Positions 1-5,699 of a DNA stretch of 6,483 nucleotides are shown here, piece after piece (positions within the stretch are counted from its first letter, which is position 1; the number at the start of each line of letters is the position of its first letter). The notes beneath the pieces were generated by a model, which ran no database searches, was not told where the DNA came from, and was given only the letters and a program-made list of their open reading frames with translations. A program made the position numbers and the translations under genes. Source of the DNA: Trueperaceae bacterium (GTDB lineage: Bacteria > Deinococcota > Deinococci > Deinococcales > Trueperaceae); assembly GCA_029210865.1 (NCBI GenBank), contig JARGGE010000166.1:1-6483 (forward strand), written 5' to 3'.

Positions 1-54
1 GATCACCCCGCCGCGGGCGGGAGGCGCGCGCCTCCCGCCCGCGGCGGGGTGATC
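1..54. terminator. 54-bp perfect palindrome, probable terminator of the DUF2202 gene
   Basis: Positions 1-27 are the exact reverse complement of 28-54, so this is a gapless palindrome with 27-bp arms. In RNA it would fold as a very stable GC-rich hairpin with a GCGC tip. It lies 17 bp past the stop codon of the minus-strand gene, the usual place for a terminator. No T-run follows on the plus strand, and for the minus-strand gene any T-run would lie outside the window. It may be a bidirectional terminator serving an unseen convergent gene. Because the window begins exactly at the palindrome edge, a fold-back assembly end is also possible. The palindrome is certain; the terminator role is inferred. 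Confidence 0.5.
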
Positions 55-71
55 CAAGCGTGCGGGGATGC

Positions 72-737
72 TCAGGGTCGGCCAGCGCCGCGCGGGCCGC
101 TGCTGCTGCGCGGGCCGCGGTCGCCGCGGGGGCCACCTCGGTGGGCGGCGGCGCCCTGGGCGCCGTGCGCCTCGGCGTGGGCCGCCATCGCCGTGCCGGC
201 GCCCTCGGGGTCGGCGGCGAGCGCTTCGAAGGCAGCGAGGTGGTTCTCGGAGCCGGCGAGCAGGCGGCTCAGCACCTGCGCGACGTCGGCAGGCGGGTCG
301 GCGGCCAGTGCATCCTCGAGGTCGGCGATGTCGATGACCTCGATGGTGATCCCCACGCCGGCCGCTGCGGCCAGCGAGGCGCTGCCTTCGGCGACCAGGT
401 CGTCGTACATCTGCTGGAAGGTCGGGTGGTCGAAGGAGCCGGCGGCGTCGCCCTCGGTGGGGTCGGCGAGGTCGTAGCGCGCGAGCAGGGTGCGGACGGC
501 GTCGGTGTGGCGCGACTCGCTGCTGGCGATGCGGCCGAAGGCGGGCACGTCGTAGAGCGCGTCGAGCGCCGTGTAGACGTCGTGCGCCAGTTTCTCTTCG
601 GCGACCATGTGCTCGAGCATCGCGACGGTCTCGGGCGCGAGCGTGCTCGCGGCGTGCACGAGCGAGGCGGGCAGGGCCAGCGCGGCGATCGCGAGGCCGA
701 TCAGGATGCGGCGGGGGCGGGTGGCGGTGCGGGTCAT
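72..737 (-). CDS. exported DUF2202 ferritin-like protein
   Basis: This is a 221-residue secreted protein of the DUF2202 family, which has a ferritin-like four-helix fold. The ATG at 737 is chosen because AAGGAG (745-750) sits 7 nt upstream and a signal peptide follows at once: basic residues 1-10, a hydrophobic stretch 11-28, and likely cleavage after Ala29 (VHA). The domain spans about residues 33-175. Candidate metal ligands typical of diiron ferritin-like proteins are visible: E47/E48 in the EEKLAHDVY helix, E74 and H77 in SSESRH, E133 and E141 in the third helix, and E164 and H166 in SENH. The tail from about residue 178 is low-complexity, rich in Ala, His, Gly and Arg, and probably disordered. 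The biochemical role of the family is not established; metal binding or redox protection outside the cytoplasm is inferred. The gene is divergent from the cation ATPase, and the palindrome at 1-54 follows it. Confidence 0.9.
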   Translation of the reverse strand: MTRTATRPRRILIGLAIAALALPASLVHAASTLAPETVAMLEHMVAEEKLAHDVYTALDALYDVPAFGRIASSESRHTDAVRTLLARYDLADPTEGDAAGSFDHPTFQQMYDDLVAEGSASLAAAAGVGITIEVIDIADLEDALAADPPADVAQVLSRLLAGSENHLAAFEALAADPEGAGTAMAAHAEAHGAQGAAAHRGGPRGDRGPRSSSGPRGAGRP

Positions 738-949
738 GGTGGGGCTCCTTCGGCGGGTGGGGGTTCGTGCTCTGGGGGCATTCGACCGCCGGGCGCGTGA
801 ACGGTGTGCGAACGTCCGGTAAGGCGCCGATGAGAGGCGGGCGCGAGCGGGGCCACCGCGGGCCGCGGGGCATCTCGGCCGCCGTCTCCGACGTCCGGCG
901 CTACCATGGGGCCACACCGCCCGCACGGGCGGGGTAGGGACCGATCGCC
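738..949. promoter_or_regulatory. divergent intergenic region between DUF2202 and cation ATPase genes
   Basis: This 212-bp spacer must hold the start signals for two divergent genes. For the ATPase, GCTACCAT (900-907) offers a -10-like TACCAT without a convincing -35. It is followed by a short hairpin (917-932, CCGCCC/GGGCGG around GCAC) and a weak Shine-Dalgarno, TAGGGA (935-940), 9 nt before the GTG. For the minus-strand gene I find AAGGAG at 745-750 but no clear -35/-10 pair. Between them lies an 11-bp-spaced direct repeat with core GAACG (799-803 and 810-814). These are pattern matches only. Confidence 0.35.
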
Positions 950-3733
950 GTGACGACGGACCGCAACCAGACGCAGACCGACCGACGGGCCGACGGCGAG
1001 GGCACCGTCCCCCCGCGGCACGCCTGGTCGGTCGAGCGCGTGGCGCGCGACCTGGACGCCGATCTGCAGCACGGCCTCAGCGAGGGCGCGGCGGCGGCGC
1101 GGCTCGCGCGGGTCGGCCCCAACCGGCTCCCCTCGCCTGGGGGCAAGCCCGTCTGGAAGATCGCGCTCGAGCAGTTCACCAGCCTGATCGTGCTGTTCCT
1201 GGTGGCCGCGGCGGCGATCGCGCTCGTCGCCGGCGACACCGTCGAGGCCGTCGCCATCGGGGTGGTCATCGCCATCAACGCGGTGGTGGGGTTCGCGACC
1301 GAGCTGCGCGCCGCCCAGGCGATCGCTTCGCTGCAGCGCCAAGCCGCGCCCACCGCGCGCGTCCTGCGGGGCGGCGTCGAACGCACGAGCGCGGTCGAGG
1401 ACCTGGTGCCGGGCGACGTCGTCCTGCTGGCCGAGGGCGACCGGGTGCCGGCGGACGGCCGCCTGATCGAGAGCGCGCGCCTGCAGCTGCAGGAGGCCGC
1501 CCTCACCGGCGAGTCGCAGGCGGTGGAGAAGCTGGCGGATGCCGACGTCGACGAGCGCGCGCCGCTCGCCGAGCGCCTCACGATGGCCTTCCTGGGGACC
1601 ACCGTCACCGCCGGTCGCGGGCGCCTGCTCGTCACGGGCACCGGCCGCGCCACCGAGGTGGGGCGCATCGGCGTGCTGCTCGAGGAGACCGAGCTCCACG
1701 CGACCCCGCTCGAGCGGCGGCTCGAGAAGCTCGGGCGCGTGCTCATCGGCGTGGTGCTGGCGGTGGCGGCGGTGGTGGTCGCCGCCGGCGTCCTGCGCGG
1801 GAACGACCTGATCGACATGCTCGAGGTGGGGATCGCGCTCGCGATCGCGGCGGTGCCCGAGGGGCTGCCGGCGGTCGCGACCATGACGCTCGCGCTGGGC
1901 GTGCAGCGCATGGCGCGCGCCAACGCCTTGGTGCGCCGCCTGCCGGCGGTCGAGACGCTCGGTTCCACCACCGTCATCTGCACCGACAAGACCGGTACGC
2001 TGACGCGCAACGAGATGACGGTGCGCTGCTTCGTCGTCGCCGATCGCCGCATCGACGTCACCGGCGTGGGCTACGACCCGAGCGGCCGCTTCGAACGCGG
2101 CGGCGAGCCGGTCGACCCCGCCGACGACGAGCTGCTGCGCAGCGCGCTCATGATCGGCGTGCTGTGCAACGACGCGCGGCTGGCCGACGACGCCGACCGC
2201 GCCGTGGACGCCGACGGCGGCCACGGCGACGGCGACGCGGTGCTGGGCGACCCCACCGAGGGGGCGCTGCTCGTGGCCGCCGTCAAGGCGGGCATCGACC
2301 TCGAGGCGCTGCGCGACGCGCAACCGCGCGTCGACGAGGTCCCCTTCGACGCCGCCGAGCGGCGGATGGTCACCGCGCACCGGCACGACGACGGCGGCGT
2401 CGTCTACGTCAAGGGGGCGCCGGCCGTGGTGCTCGAGCGCTGCGACCGGGTCGCGACCGACACGGGCAGCGAGCCGCTCGACGACGCGGCGCGGGCGCGC
2501 TGGCGGGGCGTGGCCGAGGACCTGGCCGACGAGGCGCTACGGGTGTTGGCGCTCGCCGTGCGCGAGGTCCCCGACGACGACGCGCCGAACGCCCGCGACG
2601 ACGGCCTCACCTTCGTGGGGCTGGTGGGGATGATCGACCCGCTGCGCGACGAGGCGGCGCGGGCGGTGGCGCGCTGCCGCGCCGCCGGCATCCGGACGGT
2701 CATGATCACCGGCGACCACCCGCGCACCGCCAGCGTCATCGCCCACGGCCTCGGCATCGACCGCGGCCTCGACGGCGCCGAGCTGCGCACCTGGTACGGC
2801 CCCGACCTCGAGGGGCGCGACGAGGCGGGCTGGCGCGAGGCGGTGGCCGACGCGGCGGTCTTCGCGCGGGTTTCGCCCGAGCACAAGCTGCGGATCGTCG
2901 AGGCGCTGCAGGCGCGCGGCGAGGTCGTCGCGATGACCGGCGACGGCGTCAACGACGCGCCGGCCTTGCGCACCGCCGACATCGGCATCGCGATGGGCAT
3001 CAAGGGGACCGAGGTCGCCAAGGAGGCCGCCGCGATGGTCCTGCGCGACGACGACTTCGGCACCATCGTGCGCGCGGTGGAGCAGGGGCGCGTGATCTAC
3101 GCGAACATCCAGCGCTTCGTCCACTACCTCTTCAGCTGCAACCTCGCGGAGATCCTCACCGTGTTCCTCGCGATCATGCTCGGCTGGCCGCTGCCGCTCG
3201 CGGCGCTGCAGATCCTGTGGCTCAACATGATCACCGACGTCTTCCCGGCGCTGGCCTTGGCGCTGGAGCCCTCCGACCCCGACGTCATGCGGCGGCCGCC
3301 GCGCGACCCGGCCGAACCGCTCCTGAGCCGTGCCTACGTGGTGCTCATCGTCTGGCAGGGGCTGCTGCTCGGCGGCGTCACGCTCGCCGCCTTCGCCGTG
3401 GGGCTCGGCTGGTACGGTCGCGGCGACGGCCTCCCGCACGCGGTGACGATCGCCTTCAGCACGCTCGCGCTCACCCAGGTGGCCCATACCTTCAACGCGC
3501 GCTCCGTGCGCGAGAGCGTGGTCTCGAGGCGCACCTTCGCCAACGGCTGGGTGTGGGGCGCGGTGCTCCTGTGCCTGGCGCTGCAGCTGCTCGCCGTCTA
3601 CCAACCCGGCCTGCAGCGGGTGCTGGGGACCGTCGCGCTCGACCCCCGCGACTGGGCCCTGGTGGCGTCGCTCGCGCTGCTGCCGGTGGTGGTGACCGAG
3701 GTGGTGAAGGCGTTCGGCCGGCGCCGCGGGTAG
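950..3733 (+). CDS. P2A-type calcium-transporting P-type ATPase
   Basis: This 927-residue protein is a complete cation pump that exports Ca2+, perhaps also Mn2+, across the cytoplasmic membrane using ATP. In order: cation-ATPase N-terminal domain (about 24-62); M1-M2 (about 76-118); actuator domain with TGES at 186-189; M3-M4 (about 262-311) with PEGLP at 303-307; phosphorylation motif DKTGTLT with acceptor D346; nucleotide-binding KGAP at 488-491; MITGD at 585-589; hinge TGDGVNDAP at 663-671; and M5-M10 (about 723-921). Ion-site residues match SERCA: E304 (SERCA E309), N731 and E734 in M5 (N768, E771), and N759, T762, D763 in M6 (N796, T799, D800). The M8 position of SERCA E908 is Q843, as in secretory-pathway and plasma-membrane Ca2+ pumps, which suggests one ion per cycle. 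Residues 411-434 are an Asp/Gly-rich stretch in the nucleotide domain. The GTG start follows TAGGGA at 9 nt. Confidence 0.95.
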   Translation: MTTDRNQTQTDRRADGEGTVPPRHAWSVERVARDLDADLQHGLSEGAAAARLARVGPNRLPSPGGKPVWKIALEQFTSLIVLFLVAAAAIALVAGDTVEAVAIGVVIAINAVVGFATELRAAQAIASLQRQAAPTARVLRGGVERTSAVEDLVPGDVVLLAEGDRVPADGRLIESARLQLQEAALTGESQAVEKLADADVDERAPLAERLTMAFLGTTVTAGRGRLLVTGTGRATEVGRIGVLLEETELHATPLERRLEKLGRVLIGVVLAVAAVVVAAGVLRGNDLIDMLEVGIALAIAAVPEGLPAVATMTLALGVQRMARANALVRRLPAVETLGSTTVICTDKTGTLTRNEMTVRCFVVADRRIDVTGVGYDPSGRFERGGEPVDPADDELLRSALMIGVLCNDARLADDADRAVDADGGHGDGDAVLGDPTEGALLVAAVKAGIDLEALRDAQPRVDEVPFDAAERRMVTAHRHDDGGVVYVKGAPAVVLERCDRVATDTGSEPLDDAARARWRGVAEDLADEALRVLALAVREVPDDDAPNARDDGLTFVGLVGMIDPLRDEAARAVARCRAAGIRTVMITGDHPRTASVIAHGLGIDRGLDGAELRTWYGPDLEGRDEAGWREAVADAAVFARVSPEHKLRIVEALQARGEVVAMTGDGVNDAPALRTADIGIAMGIKGTEVAKEAAAMVLRDDDFGTIVRAVEQGRVIYANIQRFVHYLFSCNLAEILTVFLAIMLGWPLPLAALQILWLNMITDVFPALALALEPSDPDVMRRPPRDPAEPLLSRAYVVLIVWQGLLLGGVTLAAFAVGLGWYGRGDGLPHAVTIAFSTLALTQVAHTFNARSVRESVVSRRTFANGWVWGAVLLCLALQLLAVYQPGLQRVLGTVALDPRDWALVASLALLPVVVTEVVKAFGRRRG

Positions 3734-3763
3734 GCTGTCGCTCGAGCGGCACCGCGGGTGCCG

Positions 3764-3787
3764 GGGCCGACCGTGCGGGGTCGGCCC
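3764..3787 (+). terminator. 9-bp GC hairpin between ATPase and J-domain genes
   Basis: GGGCCGACC (3764-3772) pairs perfectly with GGTCGGCCC (3779-3787) across a 6-nt loop. It lies 30 bp after the ATPase stop and directly abuts the Shine-Dalgarno of the next gene. No T-run follows, so it may be a weak or factor-assisted terminator, or an mRNA structure that modulates access to that ribosome site. Its position also argues against starting the next gene at the upstream GTG (3758), which would place the hairpin inside the coding region. Confidence 0.4.
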
Positions 3788-3795
3788 GGAGAGGG
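3788..3795 (+). promoter_or_regulatory. Shine-Dalgarno deciding the J-domain gene start
   Basis: GGAGAGGG lies 7 nt before TTG (3803) and 10 nt before the adjacent in-frame GTG (3806). No comparable site precedes the longer GTG start at 3758. Starting at 3803 puts the hydrophobic membrane segment right at the N-terminus. Confidence 0.55.
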
Positions 3796-3802
3796 TAGGC
3801 CG

Positions 3803-4288
3803 TTGGTGTTCTGGTTCCTGGTGATCGTGGCCGGCGCGGCGTGGTGGATCCTCCGGGGTCCAGGGTTGCCCGCGCCCGGTGGCGGCCGCCCGTCCGGCAC
3901 CGGCGCGAGCGGCGCCGGTCCGGCGGACCCCCAGGTGCTCGCGCAGCTGCGCGCCGCGCGCGAGGCGGGCGCCCGCGAGGGCTTCGCGGCCGGGCTGAAG
4001 CGCGGGCGGGCGGAGGGCTACGCCGAGGGCGCGCGCCGAGGCGGTGCGGCGATGCCGCCGACGACCGCCGCCGAGGCGCCGCCGCCGCGCACCCGCGCCG
4101 AGGCGCTGCGGGTGCTCGACCTGCCCGAGCACGCCACCCTCGACGAGGTCGAGGCGCGCTACCGCGAGCGGCGCCGCGCGGCCCACCCCGACAACTTCCC
4201 GCGGGCGAAGTACTCGCCGGCCTTCGTGGCGCTCGCCGAGGCGGAGTTCAAGGGCCTGGGCGAGGCGCGCGACCTGCTCGTGCGCTGA
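3803..4288 (+). CDS. membrane-anchored J-domain protein with GxxxG repeat helix
   Basis: From the TTG start the product is 161 residues; a GTG at 3806 would be almost the same, and a GTG at 3758 would add 15 residues. Residues 2-17 (VFWFLVIVAGAAWWIL) form one membrane segment. A Pro/Gly-rich linker follows. Residues 56-80 carry glycine at every fourth position seven times (56, 60, 64, 68, 72, 76, 80), a pattern like the glycine-repeat helix of FliH-type proteins. Residues 99-160 resemble a J domain: helix I EALRVLDLP, helix II DEVEARYRERRRAAHPD with the diagnostic HPD at 128-130, then helix III ending near the C-terminus. J domains stimulate the ATPase of Hsp70/DnaK, so this may recruit DnaK to the inner membrane face, though no DnaK or client is encoded nearby. 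It is not a classical DnaJ, since it lacks a zinc-finger region and substrate domain. J-domain assignment is fairly sure; the client is unknown. Confidence 0.8.
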   Translation: MVFWFLVIVAGAAWWILRGPGLPAPGGGRPSGTGASGAGPADPQVLAQLRAAREAGAREGFAAGLKRGRAEGYAEGARRGGAAMPPTTAAEAPPPRTRAEALRVLDLPEHATLDEVEARYRERRRAAHPDNFPRAKYSPAFVALAEAEFKGLGEARDLLVR

Positions 4289-4297
4289 CGGTCGTCG

Positions 4298-4326
4298 CAG
4301 ACGGCGCGGCGTCCTCCTGCTACCGT
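4298..4326 (+). promoter_or_regulatory. possible promoter ahead of the 54-aa gene
   Basis: CAGACG (4298-4303) and TACCGT (4321-4326) are separated by 17 bp. The -35 matches TTGACA at only three positions. The -10 shares the octamer form GCTACC(A/G)T with the sequence ahead of the ATPase gene (900-907). It lies just past the J-domain gene stop. This is a weak pattern match. Confidence 0.25.
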
Positions 4327-4417
4327 CCCCCCATCCGGTGCTCGCGCCGCGTTCCGAGCGCGCGCCGGAGGAGGGTGGTCGCATGTGTCGCCGACGTCCC
4401 ACGGCCGAGGAGGCCCC

Positions 4418-4582
4418 ATGCGCACCGTCCGCCGCACGCTGATCCGCGACCGCGTCCCCGAGCTGATGGACGCCGAGGGCGCCGTCGCCCCGAACGCCGT
4501 GGGCGCCGCCCAGCGGGCGAGCCGGACGGCGCGCGGCGGCTTCGCGCGGCGGCTCGAGCTGGGTTGGGTCGAGCGAGGCTGA
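4418..4582 (+). CDS. 54-aa ORF, internally deleted MazG-like pyrophosphohydrolase remnant
   Basis: The ATG at 4418 has AGGAGG (4408-4413) 4 nt upstream; an in-frame GTG at 4385 with GGAGGAGG (4367-4374) could add 11 residues. The N-terminus (RTLIRDRVPELMDAEG, residues 6-21) matches the opening KLVRDRIPEIIEADG-type motif of small MazG-superfamily NTP pyrophosphohydrolases (COG4997 type, roughly 100 residues). The C-terminus (ARGGFARRLELGWVE, about 38-52) matches their closing ERGGFxxRIxL motif. The middle, which should hold the acidic metal-binding helices (ExxE and ExxD patterns), is missing: only about 16 residues link the two ends. Both ends are in one frame, so this looks like an in-frame internal deletion, and the product should lack catalysis. 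It may be a decaying gene, a mini-protein kept for another role, or an assembly deletion. Family recognition is from memory of motifs. Confidence 0.6.
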   Translation: MRTVRRTLIRDRVPELMDAEGAVAPNAVGAAQRASRTARGGFARRLELGWVERG

Positions 4583-4608
4583 CGCCGAGCCCCTCGGTGC
4601 GGCATGAT
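4579..4608 (+). promoter_or_regulatory. probable leaderless promoter of the esterase gene
   Basis: CTGACG (4579-4584) matches TTGACA at four positions, and CATGAT (4603-4608) matches TATAAT at four, with an 18-bp spacer. Transcription should start about 7 nt past the -10, which falls on the esterase ATG at 4615. The -35 overlaps the stop codon of the preceding ORF. No spaced Shine-Dalgarno exists: GAGGG (4610-4614) touches the ATG. Together these suggest leaderless mRNA, which is known to be common in Deinococcus. Confidence 0.45.
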
Positions 4609-4614
4609 CGAGGG

Positions 4615-5511
4615 ATGATCGGTCGCCTCGTCCGCCTCGCCCTCGCCGTCGGGTTCCTCGCCGCGTTGCTCGTGGCGTGCGGCTCGGCCGCGTTCCCGCC
4701 CGGGTCGCTGGTGGTGGGCGGCGAGCGCTCGGTGATGGTGGTCCGGCCGCCCGACCACGATTCCGCCGTGGCGACGCCCTTGCTGGTGGTGCTCCACGGC
4801 TACGCGACCGACGCGGAGCGCATGGAGCGGCTCTTCCCGCTCGCGGCCGGCGCGGCCGTCAAGGGCGCGATGGTCGTCTACCCCGAGGGGACCTACAACG
4901 GCCTTGGCCACCGCTACTGGAACGCCTCGGAGGCCTGCTGCGACCTCTTCGACAGCGGCGTCGACGACGTCGCCTACCTGATGGGCTTGATCGGCGAGAT
5001 CGAGACGTCGGTGGCGGTCGACCGGGTGGTGCTGTTCGGGCACTCGAACGGTGCCTTCATGGCCTACCGGCTGGCCTGTGAGCACGGGGAGCGCTTCGCC
5101 GCCGTGGTGGGCGTGGCGGGCACCCTCGACGACCCGCCCCCCGCCTGCGACGCGCCCAGCCCGCCGCGGATGCTGCACGTCCACGGCACCGAGGACGGCG
5201 TCATCCGGTACGACGGTGGGGCGCTGCCCGGCGGCGTCCTCCAGCCTCCGCAACCTCCGTATGTTGGCGCCGAGGCCACGTACGAGACGATCGCCGCCCG
5301 CAGCGGCTGCACCACGTCCCTCGTCCAGGGCACCCCGTTCGACCTCGACGAGGGTGTGACCGGCCCCGAGACCACCCCCTTCGCCGCCACCTGCCCCGAG
5401 GGTCGGAGCGTGGCGCTCTGGGCCATCGAGGGCGGCGAGCACGAGCCCGACGTCTACCCGAACTTCGCGGCGCGCGTGCTCGGATTCGCGCTGCCCGATC
5501 CCGCGCCGTAA
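4615..5511 (+). CDS. lipoprotein alpha/beta-hydrolase esterase, PHB depolymerase/CE1-like
   Basis: This is a 298-residue secreted, lipid-anchored serine esterase. Residues 1-21 are a signal peptide ending in the lipobox L19-V20-A21-C22. Gly follows the cysteine, so there is no inner-membrane-retaining Asp. The hydrolase core shows the oxyanion strand VVLHGY (H61-G62), then YWNASEACC (101-109), typical of the PHB depolymerase/LpqC/feruloyl esterase group (COG3509-like), and DDVAYL (117-122). The nucleophile elbow GHSNG has S144, the acid is D194 in HGTEDG, and the base is H276 in EGGEHEPD. Cys108/109, 155, 178, 232 and 260 could form disulfides outside the cytoplasm. The substrate cannot be read from sequence: short polyesters, acyl or feruloyl sugar esters, and other esters are all possible. 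The start is fixed by the signal peptide, although there is no spaced Shine-Dalgarno. It probably has its own promoter (4579-4608). Confidence 0.9.
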   Translation: MIGRLVRLALAVGFLAALLVACGSAAFPPGSLVVGGERSVMVVRPPDHDSAVATPLLVVLHGYATDAERMERLFPLAAGAAVKGAMVVYPEGTYNGLGHRYWNASEACCDLFDSGVDDVAYLMGLIGEIETSVAVDRVVLFGHSNGAFMAYRLACEHGERFAAVVGVAGTLDDPPPACDAPSPPRMLHVHGTEDGVIRYDGGALPGGVLQPPQPPYVGAEATYETIAARSGCTTSLVQGTPFDLDEGVTGPETTPFAATCPEGRSVALWAIEGGEHEPDVYPNFAARVLGFALPDPAP

Positions 5512-5550
5512 GCCGCCGAACCCCCGCATCGCTCGGCGCCACCCCGCCGG

Positions 5551-5593
5551 CGCGCGCCGCCCCGCGGCCACCGAGGTCGCGCGCCGCCCCGCG
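5551..5593 (+). repeat. 16-bp direct repeat downstream of the esterase gene
   Basis: CGCGCGCCGCCCCGCG occurs at 5551-5566 and again at 5578-5593, a 27-bp period, in the extremely GC-rich spacer between esterase and dehydrogenase. The first copy overlaps the small palindrome GGCGCGCGCC (5549-5558). I see no clear terminator hairpin with a T-run here. It could be chance in such GC-rich sequence or a transcript-end structure. Confidence 0.4.
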
Positions 5594-5606
5594 TCGCCGT
5601 CCGCGC

Positions 5607-5635
5607 TTGCCATCCCACAAGTAGAACGTTATCCT
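5607..5635 (+). promoter_or_regulatory. sigma70-type promoter of the alcohol dehydrogenase gene
   Basis: TTGCCA (5607-5612) and TATCCT (5630-5635) are separated by exactly 17 bp. They sit in the only A/T-rich patch of the spacer (about 5606-5640), which stands out sharply from its surroundings. The predicted start near 5642 gives a leader of about 58 nt before the GTG at 5700. This is the best promoter match in the window. Confidence 0.7.
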
Positions 5636-5699
5636 CTGGCATCGAGTCCGCCCGGGCGACGCCGTCGAGCGGCGCGCCGACGATGGGGAAGGGGTGTCC

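Noticed and set aside
60..800. Plus-strand open frame opposite the DUF2202 gene
   Set aside because: It is low-complexity Gly/Val/Arg translation with no domain; the minus strand has a signal peptide, ribosome site and conserved ligands.
812..898. ACGTCCGG at 812-819 and 891-898 as an operator pair
   Set aside because: An 8-bp GC-rich repeat 79 bp apart is easily chance here and has no symmetry or link to a promoter.
2180..2251. EF-hand calcium-binding loop in the ATPase
   Set aside because: The Asp/Gly pattern does not fit the DxDxDG...E spacing and lacks flanking helices.
734..2386. Long minus-strand open frame opposite the ATPase gene
   Set aside because: It is an Arg/His/Gly/Val-rich translation with no recognisable domain, lying antisense to a fully conserved ATPase; a GC-rich shadow frame.
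3758..3802. GTG 3758 as the start of the J-domain gene
   Set aside because: No Shine-Dalgarno precedes it and it would place a 9-bp hairpin and the real Shine-Dalgarno inside the coding region.
4287..4327. GACGGT/ACCGTC pair as a terminator after the J-domain gene
   Set aside because: It is only 6 bp with a 29-nt loop and no T-run; expected by chance in this composition.
2537..4402. Long minus-strand open frame spanning the ATPase 3' end and the J-domain gene
   Set aside because: It covers two well-supported plus-strand genes, has extreme composition and no motifs.
4159..5613. Long minus-strand open frame opposite the esterase
   Set aside because: The plus strand has a lipobox and a complete Ser-Asp-His triad; the antisense translation has no family signature.
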